A stretch of DNA of 64,000 bases from Ophioderma brevispina (taxonomy: Eukaryota; Echinodermata; Ophiuroidea; Amphilepidida; Ophiodermatidae). The stretch is from the NCBI GenBank assembly GCA_023653785.1, contig JAMKCH010084951.1, positions 38,194-102,193 on the forward strand. Direction: 5' to 3'. Of the stretch, positions 1 through 9,805 are shown in pieces. Below the pieces are notes generated by a model, which searched no databases, was not told where the DNA came from, and saw only the letters and a program-made list of their open reading frames with translations. The position numbers were made by a program, and so were the translations under genes. The stretch's first letter is position 1, and each line of letters starts with the position of its first letter.

Positions 1-1439
1 ATCCACTAGTCCCCTCCGATACCCCGATAAGCCTGGACATTTTAGCCTATATAAGACTGTAGTGCACACTAAGCCCCGTGGAATTGCTTATACGTCTAGC
101 TGTCCATTTAGTTCACCCAATCAATAAGATTTATTTCTGGGCCAGTGAAGCATAAGATATCCCTCGTGAGGCCTGTGAATTTTCATGTGTGGAGGCTATA
201 GATCTGTCACTGCGTGGACATATGATGTACGAGTTGTTTTTGGTCATACTTGGTCAGCATGTGGGGCTGTTGGCGCTGCAATTAACCTAATCTTAACGGG
301 AAGCTCTTAATCTTTTAGAAATAATTATAATGCAAGGGTGGACAAGAGAAAATTGTCCATCAGGGGCTCATTAGGCGTGTTAGCATGTTGACCATTATAC
401 CCAAAATAGTTGAATGGACCGGAAGTAATTCATGTTATGATGGGGTAAAGATTGCTACACAATAATATATGGTCACTAAATGTAATACAGACAGTAGAAT
501 CAAAAGGTTAGCGATGACTATTTATGTTGAGAAATTTTCATCAAAATTGCTTTAATGCAGGCAATTGCAGGAAATGACTGGAAAGGTGCTTTCGTCTGCC
601 AAGATCTTGATCCCTTAAAGTCATTGATTCATATATGAAGACCGTAATGCACTTTGTAACATCCTCTGTCGAAAAAAAAAAACCTCCGACAGTAACTGTA
701 TAATTGATTTTTTTTTGTTTTTTCTCTCCCGGGTGGTACAAGAATTAATAGTTGTAAGGATAAATCACCTAACCCTAAAGTCTATGGTTCTAAGCCTATC
801 TCCAGAGAGGAAGCTTGTAGAGAAAGGAAAGGGGTAAAGGTAAAGGCTAAAGAGATTGGAAATCCGTGTTGGAGGGAAGTCGAACAAGGGACTCTGGACG
901 CACAATTTTCATGAGTAGGCATGGCCAAGCACGAAGGGAGTTTACTGCCCTGGCCAGCAATTTCCGTGCCCATATGAGTGTTGGGGCATGCGTCATCGCA
1001 TCTTTTGGGACTTAGTGAATTTATCTTAGCTCATTGGGTGCTAGTGAGTTTTGGTCGGAAGGGTTAAAGAGACACAAGGAACACGATACCCAGAAAATTG
1101 CTGACACCCATTTGTTAAACTGGGTTTAGGCCTATTTAGAATGCTGTCAATGAATTAATCACACGGAAGTGAAAAGTTCCAAACTTAGTTTTTGGTTTTT
1201 CTTTTCTACTTGGTTTTCCTATCACCCCCCTGAACATTTTCAATTGGTGAAAACTATTAAATTTAGAGAAATGTTATTCTCAGAAAAAAAATCTCCTTAT
1301 GCTTTCACCAGACAACCACCTCTACTGAATCCATTCTTTGGTATACCACGGGGGGGACATAGTCATAGTGAAGGGCTATGGTCTTTGGAGCATAACCCTT
1401 GGCTGGGCACAACAGCCATTCTTAAACAGGTGAAAATGT
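1..1439. other. Gene-free stretch
   Basis: AT-rich sequence with short A and T runs (near 670 and 710). All reading frames are broken within about 90 codons and none resembles a known protein. I see no terminal repeats or tandem structure here. Confidence 0.6.
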
Positions 1440-1660
1440 AAGCAATCTCATTGGCTGATGCCGGGTTCAATTCGACAATTGAAACCCGGTAGTACGCGCG
1501 CGTATTGTTGATTTTTAGGTTCCGAAGCGCCTCGCGTTTTTTTTTCCCCATACCGCGTTTGTTATGTTCGCGCGCGCCTGCCAACGTTGCTCTCGTTGCG
1601 TATGGTCATTGCGTTCACCGGGTTTTTTCCATGTTGCGTCTCGGGTGGTGGCAGTCCTTT
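1440..1660. promoter_or_regulatory. CpG cluster, possible promoter-like region
   Basis: The stretch is much denser in CpG than its surroundings (runs such as TACGCGCGCGTA and TTCGCGCGCGCC). An inverted CCAAT box (ATTGGCTGA) lies at about 1451 and a short hairpin follows. These are typical of CpG-type promoters in animals, but no exon or TATA element could be tied to it. It may equally be an unmethylated remnant of a repeat. Confidence 0.25.
1461..1489. repeat. Short imperfect hairpin
   Basis: CCGGGTT-CAATT on the left pairs with AATTG-AAACCCGG on the right around a CGAC loop, with one bulged base. It sits at the left edge of the CpG cluster. No second copy was noticed. Confidence 0.6.
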
Positions 1661-1967
1661 CTTGTTGTATTTAACCGTAATTGGGTTAAATATGACCTTA
1701 AATGATAAAGCTGTTTAGAATGAGATAACTGTATGATTTTGGAACCTTTACTCTTTTTATTTTAACACGAATTGAAACACATTATTTTTGCGTGGAAGAA
1801 CTCGGCCCTCCGGCCTGTTCTTCTCACTTCAAATAATGGTATCGCCTTGTTCAATTCGTGTAAGAAGTACCGGTTCCCAAAATCATCCTTTTATTCTCAA
1901 TGGGGGAGAAAGAAACTAAATTCAAGTTTAGTCATGGTATATCAGCCATCAAAGACCTGGAAGAAAA

Positions 1968-2087
1968 GCTTAGGAGGTGTATTCATGTTATATCATGTAA
2001 TGAGCCAATCATAGATACTGTAAGAACGGCTTAGAGGTTGTATTCATGTTATATCATGTAATGACCATGAGATACTGAAGAAGTTGG
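1968..2087. repeat. Two-copy 60-bp tandem duplication
   Basis: TATTCATGTTATATCATGTA starts at 1981 and again at 2041, exactly 60 bp apart. Flanking words (GCTTAGAGG, GATACTG, AAGAA) are also shared. A local tandem duplication with modest divergence. Confidence 0.8.
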
Positions 2088-2339
2088 TAGAATTAAGAAG
2101 GTTAAAGAAACCTCGTGATCCACCCAAAAGGTTAAAATATCTTGGAAATTTGCAGGATATAGCTTAAAAGTGAACGATTAGAGTCGACTCTATACTAATA
2201 AGTTATATTTCACTGAAAAATTGACAGAAAAAGGAGAAATAGCAGTGTATCAAATACACTGAATCTCCATTCATTAATGTGATGTAGTAAAAGTGATCCG
2301 TACTGACAGTATTGACTAAAATATTTGATTTGTCCTTAT

Positions 2340-2530
2340 TAGGTTGCATTGGTTCTATCACTTTGCAGGTGTTTTTTTTTGTGCCTTTAGGATACCTATA
2401 CTGTTACAAAAAGGCAAAAATCTGATTTTTGATGATTTTTTTTCGATTTTGGATTTAGCAATCACCGATAGTGCCTTTAACAGTGGAAAAAAAAAACACT
2501 TTATATGGCAGCACTCACAGTGTCATTACT
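2340..2530 (+). repeat. Dispersed repeat 'X', left part
   Basis: A GTTACAAAAAGGCAAAAATCTG block, T runs and TTTAGCAATC...GATAGTGCC match the region at 17110-17250 in order. Related right-hand parts of the same repeat are at 7790-7960, 12270-12420 and 17260-17390. Its ends were not defined, so the class is unknown. Confidence 0.5.
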
Positions 2531-2822
2531 GAACAGAACATAGCCTTTTTAAAATCCTCTAGCATCACTTTAAATATATTACTTTTCATGTCTTATCTAG
2601 CACATTCTGTTAGCTGTGATAAAACCCATAGGGTGTTTTTGAACCAATCCCATAATGCATTTCAAGTTTCCTATACTGTACGACAAAAGCTCATGTCAGT
2701 ACATACGGATAAAAAGTGTACAAGAGGCTAGAGGCCACAAAAAATTTCATAATAATGCTACAAATTCCCTAAGTATAACACTTTGGGGACAAAATGAGTG
2801 TAAAAGTCATTGTTGTTATGTT

Positions 2823-3377
2823 TTAAAGCAATATTAGCACATTTTTTGAAGAGCGCCCCCAATTTTCAAAATTTGATATTGTTGCACAGTCACGTTGGTA
2901 ATTGTCTAGGAAACTATACCTGCGAACAAGAATGCTAAAAAATGCGTATTTATCACAAAATAATCGATTTTGTAATTAGAATTGGGATCCCAGATTGGAC
3001 TTAACGGCAGAGCTGGAAATGCCACGTTTATGTCCGTCCATGATGAAATAGTGCCACCTCTATAGAAAATAACCTCTAACTTGACTTACCTGAACTATTA
3101 AAACAACCAATGGATGAGCGTAGACACGTACATGGTGCTATTACCCGGTTATTTCACATTGGAAGGCCGTTTCCAGCAGCCCGTGAATTATTATCGGGGA
3201 TCCCCGATAATAATTATTCTAGTACAAAATTCCTTCGTTTGTGACACATAGACATTTTCGAGCTTAACCATTCGCAGGTATAGTTTACTAGCCAGTTACC
3301 AATACAACCGTGTAAAAATCTCCAAATTTTTGAAAAATTGGGGGCGCTCTTCAAAAAATGTGCTAATATTGCTTTAA
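2823..3377 (+). mobile_element. TTAA-flanked palindromic MITE, family 1 copy 1
   Basis: The element starts TTAAAGCAATATTAGCACA and ends with its exact complement, and the inverted repeat continues through GAAGAGCGCCCCCAATTTT to roughly 100 bp. A TTAA target is the signature of piggyBac transposases. The flanking hAT-like copy serves as an empty-site control. Other copies are at 31162-31707 and 35995-36735. No coding capacity; presumably mobilised in trans. Confidence 0.85.
3186..3215. repeat. Perfect 30-bp palindrome inside the TTAA MITE
   Basis: The arms AATTATTATCGGGGA and TCCCCGATAATAATT are exact reverse complements with no loop. The corresponding site in the inverted copy at 36163-36178 is again a perfect palindrome but with GGAGATCTCC at its core. 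Copy 2 (about 31520-31548) is degraded. Confidence 0.9.
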
Positions 3378-3848
3378 GAATAGGATTTTGGTGGGATCAC
3401 ATGACCCTATTGAGGTGATATTTTCCAAAACTGTTGCATTGTGGGATTGACTCAATACACCCTCTGGGTAGAAACCAGCCACAGTGGTTGCAGACAACTG
3501 AACCATAACTTACACACAGCTAAAATTAGACTAGGCAGTGTTCTGATGTATACCGGTATCCTTCACTTCAAGAATGAAATTAGTCTTTCTTCAAGTACAG
3601 GTGGAAACGGAAGGTGATTGCGTGACTTCCCAGAGAAATAAAGACTGCGGGACTAAGTGGACTTGTTAACTGCTTGTTTTGTGGATATATAAAAAATGAT
3701 GACCAAAAGGAATGCCTAAGATTATTTTATTATGGAATCTATACGCAACCATGTTTTATGTTATTCATATATCAATTAATCAATTAATAATAACTGTTGA
3801 AAAAAACCAACAGGTGCTTGTCTGTTAACACCCATTAATTAACTCGTG

Positions 3849-4240
3849 AAAGTGGCGTGGCTAGTGGCTTAGAAGCTTACCTTCTGGATACAAAGGGGTC
3901 CTCGGTTCGAATCGCAGTGGGACCACTTGCTGATTTTAATTTCGGGTAATCAATTTGGGATTTAATTTGGTATAAAAGTATGATCAAACCTGAATACCAT
4001 TTATCCATGGTTTCATTTGAAAATGGGCAAAGGAACCCATGAAAGCTTGCACTTCCCATTCTGTGTGTGTTTGGTTAGTTCGGATGTTGCAACATGGCAC
4101 TGTTTAAACTGCTGCCTCAAAGTTGCATTGTTTTTTCTGTGTCTAGTAATTATTAAGTGTTAAGTCTCTACGCAATTTGGCCTACGGGCCACGTTGGTGA
4201 TAAAATAAAACCTTGATTATTATTTTTATTATTACATCTA
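3849..4240 (+). mobile_element. tRNA-derived SINE
   Basis: The head GTGGCGTGGCTAGTGGCTTA resembles a tRNA A box, and GGTTCGAATCG at 3904-3914 is a good B box. The cloverleaf is degraded: AGTGG/CCACT can pair but the T stem cannot. A non-tRNA body follows, ending at about 4213-4236 in an ATT-rich tail, as in SINEs mobilised by CR1/L2-like LINEs. Length about 390 bp. Confidence 0.7.
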
Positions 4241-4407
4241 TTAACTTGTTGCATGTATTTTAAGTATCTATGCCAAGTTGGAAGGTCAAGATCGGGATCA
4301 AGATCAGAATCCAGGGTCAGAGTCTATTGAGTGATCAGGGCAAATATTTAAGCTCTAGCAGTCTTCAGTACCCACCACATTTTACCATGTTGGTGATTGG
4401 CTCAAAC

Positions 4408-4707
4408 CATGCAGGGTGTTGAATCAATTCCCACTATGCATACAGCAATGTTCCTATACTGTACTGTACTACCGCATGTCAGACTTAGTGATAAGAAGTG
4501 TTCCAAAAGTTTAAAGAACCAAAAAGATATTTCATAATCATGGCAAAAAATCCCTTTAAGTACTAATGTTTTTGTGCTATAAAATAATGGCATTAAAGTC
4601 AGGTTTTTTATGTGTTAAGTATAGGATTTTATGTGATCACGTTGACCCTATTGAGTGAAATTTCCCAAAAACTGGGCATTGTGCGGATTGACTCAAAACA
4701 CCCTGTG
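4408..4707 (+). mobile_element. hAT-like MITE, copy 2
   Basis: Starts near CAGGGTGTTGAATCAA and ends TTGACTCAAAACACCCTGTG. The flanks carry a direct repeat GGCTCAAAC at 4399-4407 and 4708-4716, an 8-9 bp target duplication as expected for hAT elements. The internal TTAAGTATAGGATTTTA site is intact, unlike in copy 1. Length 300 bp, no reading frame. Confidence 0.8.
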
Positions 4708-4770
4708 GGCTCAAACAATCACCTAAGTTACCATGCTGACAAGGCGATAAAGAACGTCACAGGAGGGTAA

Positions 4771-5192
4771 GGCATAAAAAAAAAAAAAATATGTTGTTTG
4801 GCCCGTAACGGAGAGGAAAAAATATCAGGTTTGGCTCGGTCGGTCGATTTTTTAATTTTAATTTTTTTTTTTAGATCTTCTTAATGTTTACTCTAAATGA
4901 ATTACAAGATGATACTATTTAGAAGCTTTTTTCAAAATGCACATAGCAAAGATCTTTTATTTATTGTAGTGTTGCTTGTTGTCTTGTTTGTATCTTTTTT
5001 CGTCTTTGTGTTGGTCAAAAAAAAATTTTTTTTTAAATTGTGGATGAAAATATAATGGGTTGGTCGGCAGAATATTTTTTTATTTTGTGCTAATTTGCAT
5101 AAAACTTTTGAGTCGGCAGGTTTTTGGGTCGGTCAGTACGCCAAAAAAACAATTTCTGTCAGGGTATGCCAAACAACAATTTTTTTTATGCC
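4771..5192 (+). mobile_element. Harbinger-like MITE, copy 1
   Basis: The inverted ends GGCATAAAAAAA...TTGTTTGGC and GCCAAACAACAATTTT...ATGCC lie between direct TAA trinucleotides (4768-4770 and 5193-5195). A TWA duplication is typical of PIF/Harbinger. Subterminal GGTCGGTCG-like words are shared with the copy at 18461. Length 422 bp, no coding capacity. Confidence 0.75.
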
Positions 5193-5195
5193 TAA

Positions 5196-6499
5196 ACTGC
5201 AAATAAAAATTAACAAAGTTCAGAAGGATTATAGATGGAAAATCTTTACATAGTCAAAAACTTCCTATTTTTAATTAGAAAAATAGGCTTGAGAAAATTG
5301 AGTATTTTAACAATCAGTAAATCCCATCATAAGAGTTTGTTACTTCATTACAGAAGTGTGTCAGCAAGGAGGAAACTGGCTCTACCCAACACTTGATGAG
5401 GTACTAGCTATCTCAGTAGACAGCAATGATTGGATAAATGATTGAGGCCAATTTGTGATGTCTACATGGTACAAAGCCATACTGACCTGGGAGATAGATG
5501 TATACTGTAAGGGCTTACTTATTGATGTCAATGAATTAAGCAGACTTCAGAAGCTTTGAATGAATCTTTGATCAGCTATTTTTTAATGAGAATTAAGACA
5601 GCACCAATATAAAATCATTCCTACATAAGGCCATGTCACTAATCACATTACAAAGAAAACTAAGCGTAGCCACTGACTGATTATAAAACCTCCTCCAATC
5701 CTAAGGCCAAGACTTAACTCTAAAATACTCCTAATCACATGCAAGAAAACTACGGAGTAGCACTGACATACAAATACATTCCCATGAGAAACCACTTCAA
5801 TGTTCATAATCACTTTTGTTGTAGATCCAGTCTTTTAACTTTCAAAGTTTTCGTTATTTTTTTTTTTGAGGGGGGGGTTAAAATTAACAATATTTGTTAA
5901 CCACATTTTGATATTTGATACCTGTTTTCTTGTTTTTAGTTATATTGCCATTTAAAATGTCTTAGCTTATGGTGTTCATTTGGAACACAAGTTTGATTAG
6001 CTCCACTCCCACTTGGCTCAATTTCTCGGCCACGAATCGCTTAGTAAAGATCAATGATCAGGTACTATACAATGAAAATGCATAAGATGATAATTGAATG
6101 AAAGTTATTAAGCTTTCCTCAGCTCTTTCTCCAAAACTTTGCTCGGCTAGTATAAATAACTTGATTGGCGAAACTTGGATTAGGATAAACTTGATATAAT
6201 AGGATAATTAGGATTACACTCCATGGCTCAGCAGTGTATCCAAATATTCAACAAACACTTTAAAAGGGGACCCCAAAACACTTTCTGAAGGAAAAACACC
6301 CCAACTATTTTAGGGAAAAGGTTAAGTTGTACGATTACAGTACAGTCAAATTTTGTGCAAAAAGGTGAAGATCAAGCATATGGTTGTTGGATACTTCAAC
6401 TGAATTAGAGTAAAAAATATGCAATTGAAATATGTTACGGGAGGTATATCACAAGTTTCATGACATGTAAATAAATATAAATTTGTATTTTTACATAAA
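5196..6499. other. Gene-free stretch
   Basis: AT-rich, with a T/G run near 5855-5877. No tandem or inverted structure and no convincing reading frame was seen. Confidence 0.5.
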
Positions 6500-6790
6500 T
6501 AATTATATTACAAAAAAGATGTGTTGGATCGAATGGATTACCCTGTTGACTTCCAAAGACCTTGAATTATAATTCTGCTTAATAATGGTTGCCCGGTAGC
6601 CTCTAATATCAAGCAGACTTAGGCTTATGATAGCCCTTCTAACAGTCCCTGTTTCAGCTCCCCATTGGGCATGAAAACAGAGGCAAGTGAGGTCAAGAGC
6701 ATCACCCAAGTGCACAGCAATTGGCTGCACCAGGGCTCGAACCCACAAACTTTAGATCATGAGTTGGTCATCAGACTACACATGACAGTC
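6500..6790 (-). mobile_element. tRNA-derived SINE, minus strand
   Basis: Read on the minus strand, a B box GGGTTCGAGCCC (complement at 6734-6745) is followed by a SINE-like body: CACTTGGGTGATGCTCTTGA, then a CTCACTTGCCTCTG block and a CCCTTCTAAC-like block near 6630. The same layout is seen at 63425-63740. The body lacks a clear tail. Confidence 0.6.
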
Positions 6791-6984
6791 ACATGTCCTA
6801 ATTTGAGGTATCTTTTAACTTTTGATAGGTTCATTTCATGAACTGCTAACCACTTTTCAAAATGAAAAAAAACCTTTTTTTGGAATGTACCAAAGATAAC
6901 ATCTTATTTCTTAACTTTGCTACTACACATTTTCATGTCATTTGTCATGCTGGATTTGACACATTTTGAAGATTAAAAAATACA

Positions 6985-7445
6985 TCGGTCCTCGGACCGC
7001 TTGTGTCGCCTGCCGTCGTGGTTAGTGAATGATAGGCCTAGCATGACCTTTAACCTTGATATGTGACCATGGACCTCATAAACAAATAAGGGTTTGCATG
7101 TAAACACCATAAACCAAGTTTGGTTCCAATTGAACTTCCAACTTTTCAGATGAGGTCGATTTTACATTTTCAGCCTATTTTACAACTTGACCTCACATGA
7201 CATTTGACCTTGGTATGTGACATTTAACCTCATCAACAAATGGGGGATGCCAAGTTGCACCTGTGACAGAAGTTTGATTGAAATCCATCAATGTATGTGG
7301 ATATTACAGGCAAATGTTAACCCTTTTTCACAACAACAGACATCAACAACAACTGACAACAGACATCAACAGACATCAACAGTGGACAAAGTGATCCCTA
7401 TGTGTCTTCCTGCCTCAAGGCAGGTGACTCATAGTACTCAGGACA
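6985..7445 (+). repeat. Interspersed repeat with TGACCT words and an ACAGACATCA microsatellite
   Basis: A CpG-containing head (near 6985-7020) leads into repeated phrases of the type TGACCTTTAACCTTGATATGTGACC, then a GAAATCCATCAATG block. Next come an ACAACAGACATC simple array (about 7338-7385) and a CCTGCCTCAAGGCAGG hairpin near 7410. The layout resembles a dispersed element I have seen in marine invertebrate genomes. Class unknown. Confidence 0.55.
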
Positions 7446-7789
7446 CATCTCTGACAACTGGTTAACCACATGCAATACAGAAAAATATTTCCATATTCAT
7501 ATGACCCAATTGTCAACTAATCCAGTTGTCACACTGACAAAATTAAGTTTCCTTCCTCATTATGAAACACTAGGTATCGCATCTAGGCGGAAGCAATTAG
7601 ATCCACGAATATTCACACGGTCTCGATGCCAAAGTTTTCTTGAGATTCATGCGAGGCATCATGTTACTTTTGATCAGAGCTATCTGGGGTATCTGGTTGA
7701 ATTTATCTCAAATATTGCAGTGTATTGTATATTGCTTAACTCGTTGGACCCTGTATATAATTTCTGATGATAAGAGAAGAAAATTTTTA

Positions 7790-7990
7790 TTTTTGTTGTC
7801 CAAAAAATTCATTACCATATTTGTAATCAGCATAGAAAATGCATTCAAATGAGTACAAACAAGCCTAGTCTAAGGTCAGTGGTTTTGAGATGGCTTCCCA
7901 AATGACCTGCAGTCATTTGGGAAGCCATCTCAAAACACCACTAATAATATGTGTGTAACAACCTGTACAGGATCTACCAGGGTAAGGTTA
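7790..7990 (+). repeat. Dispersed repeat 'X' copy with internal hairpin
   Basis: GCATTCAAATGAGTACAAAC, AAGCCTAGTCTAAG and CAGTGGTTTTGAGATGGCTT align in order with 17290-17365 and, more weakly, with 12315-12400. In this copy only, the GGCTTCCCAAATG segment is followed immediately by its own reverse complement. Confidence 0.65.
7878..7943. repeat. Near-perfect hairpin, 25-bp uninterrupted stem
   Basis: The arm at 7878-7906 pairs with 7912-7943 across a 5-nt CTGCA loop. The 25 bp nearest the loop are perfect and a 2-nt bulge (AC) precedes the last four pairs. The related copies at 12370 and 17340 lack the second arm. Confidence 0.95.
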
Positions 7991-8734
7991 AAGCACTACA
8001 TGAGAAAGAAAACTGCCACACTTGTTGGAGTAAAGCTCTCTGTATTTTTGTTATTATTATTTGTTTTATTTATTCAACTGGCAATTGTGATAAAAATATA
8101 ATTGGTGCTATACAGTGAGCCAACATGATTTATGATTATTATTCAACTGGTACAGCTGGCATGTGAGCATTTGGTTTCTTACTGCATAACATCATGTTAC
8201 ATATGAGAAGCACCATCAATCGACTGGCTGCATGTGTGGTGGGGCCAAAATCATATAGCCGGATAGAACTTGCAAGTAGGCACTAATGCAAATTTATTGC
8301 TAAAAATATACACTTGGGTGTCTAGTGAAAGAATCCACCTGGTGCCACCTTGGCACCCTTGGGCATGAGAGTTATTGAGGTCACAGGTCATGTAAGGGTT
8401 ACACTTCCAAAATGCATCAAGTTTTTTTCTGCTGATCTAAGTTTCAGTCATTCAATTCACATTTCACTTTGATTAGATATCTGAAGTTCACTTAAAACAT
8501 TCTTGTGCAATTCTACTTACAGAACAGGGGTTTTATGGTGTACTGCAATGTATGTGTACTTGTAGTGGAATGAGGCCAACAGACTGAGTTCTTTGAAGCT
8601 AATGGCAGTCTAAAAACAACCATCACCCTCACCATCTCGCCACCACCATCCCAAGATTAGGATTAGGTTAGAGACACCATGCCACCCTATTCTTAACCCT
8701 ATGCAATTTACTTGTATCTAGACTCACAAGCAAT
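7991..8734. other. Gene-free stretch
   Basis: Contains a short TTATTATTATTTGTTTTATT run near 8050 and a CACC/CATC-rich stretch at 8610-8655. No gene or terminal repeat recognised. Confidence 0.5.
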
Positions 8735-9072
8735 TTAAAGGGGGATGACCAAATTATGAGGTTTATGAAGAATGACCTTGATCCCAAACCCCATCTGTAA
8801 GTTTCATGCCAATATTTTAATCCCTTTTGATGTGAAAGTGCAGATGTGATTTTGTACATCTCATAGAATACCCTGTAAAATTAGCATTGGTTTACCAAAA
8901 TGTGGCACATATTTGCTCATAATATCCAAACCAAACACCATTTAGCTCTAAGATTTCACAGGGTAAATGAGAAAAATAGTAGCTTTCTTTAGATTTCAAA
9001 CTTTCCACAACTTCCAGTAAAATCAGGGGTTCTGAGGAAGAGGCTATTAGTATTTGGGCCACGGACCTTTAA
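8735..9072 (+). mobile_element. TTAA-flanked MITE, family 3 copy 1
   Basis: Begins TTAAAGGGGGATGACC and ends GGGCCACGGACCTTTAA, short imperfect inverted termini with TTAA at both edges. The inside (CCCCATCTGTAAG..., GATTTCACAGGGTAAATGAG, AATAGTAGC) aligns along its whole length with 10801-11123 and, inverted, with 62432-62786. No open frame. Class inferred as piggyBac-like from the target only. Confidence 0.8.
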
Positions 9073-9186
9073 ACAAAAGAAAAATACATGCCACAATAAG
9101 GCTTTTCACACTGAGCCAGTGATCGATCGACTTTGCGATCGATCGCCGTTTTTGAAGACTAGTGCAGCCGTTTTCTGAATATTAGA

Positions 9187-9206
9187 AGCGCATGCGCAAT
9201 AGCGCC
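9187..9206. promoter_or_regulatory. GCGCATGCGC, NRF1-type site
   Basis: GCGCATGCGC matches the palindromic NRF1 recognition sequence, conserved across animals and common in CpG promoters. It lies about 240 bp upstream of the AAAATGGCGG start-codon motif within the same element. Binding is not shown. Confidence 0.4.
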
Positions 9207-9431
9207 TTAGTTACGATGTAAAAGTTTTCCAAAAGAAAGGATTTAATGGGCTGCTGCTCTCACGAATACTTCTTTTTGAGGCATTTATGGCAGTGTTGTA
9301 ATTGACTTTTTAAATGCTGAGCTACATGGCCATCTTCTAAGTGATATGACTTGTCACCTTGGTTTGTTTCCGCACAGAAATTGTGAGTTTTCCGTTCATA
9401 AAATTGAACGGACTGAGTAAGGAAATTCAAA

Positions 9432-9450
9432 ATGGCGGATAGACTCTTAC
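9432..9450 (+). other. Candidate first coding exon (MADRLL) with splice donor
   Basis: The ATG lies in AAAATGGCGG, which is both a strong Kozak context and a YY1-type motif common at animal start sites. The codons read Met-Ala-Asp-Arg-Leu-Leu and run into C|GTAAGT, a consensus 5' splice site. Without splicing the frame stops two codons after the donor. A 7-bp hairpin (CCGTTCA/TGAACGG) lies at 9392-9411. No second exon could be assigned. The whole signal lies inside a TIR element, so it may be a captured promoter or a relic transposon exon. Confidence 0.25.
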
Positions 9451-9805
9451 GTAAGTGAATTTATTGGGTGAATGTGTGCCGTTATTTGAGGAAGCACAAC
9501 GGCGATATGTGTGTCAGAGTTTGCGAATTATTATAATGAATTTTGGGGCTGGTTTGAAGTCTACAGATAGCGATCGATCGCAAAAGTCGATCGATCACCG
9601 GCTCAGTGTGAAAAGCCTTATTATCTCTGTAAACACAACCAAATAAACATGGGAAAGATATGCAGAGGTCATACAGATATAGTTCAGAAATAACATTTAC
9701 TATACCATAACCCATTTTTTATTTCCCTTAGTATGAAAAACCCAAATCCAATTCCCTAACAGTTTTAACATAAGAGCGAGTTGTCAAATATACCTTGCAA
9801 CATAG

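Larger units (their letters stand above)
2629..3466 (+). mobile_element. hAT-like MITE, copy 1, split by a TTAA element
   Basis: Termini are imperfect inverted repeats built on GGGTGTTTTGAATCAATCCC and its complement, shared with copies at 4408, 20921 and 55715. Flanks GATAAAACC (left) and GTAGAAACC (right) look like a diverged 8-9 bp target duplication. The body is interrupted at 2823-3377. Removing the insert restores the ...TTAAGAATAGGATTTT sequence found uninterrupted in the other copies. No transposase reading frame is present. Confidence 0.8.
9097..9620. mobile_element. TIR element with GATCGATCG-rich ends
   Basis: TAAGGCTTTTCACACTGAGC at the left is mirrored by GCTCAGTGTGAAAAGCCTTA at the right. 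The pairing continues through GTGATCGATCGACTTTGCG for about 50 bp, and more weakly for about 90 bp. The interior is CpG-rich, with AGCGCATGCGCAATAGCGCC (about 9187) and a start-codon/donor signature at 9432. Family not identified; no clear target duplication outside the palindromic ATAAGGC ends. Confidence 0.8.

Noticed and set aside
3852..3926. Possible functional tRNA gene
   Set aside because: A and B boxes are present but the T stem does not pair and a SINE body and ATT tail follow.
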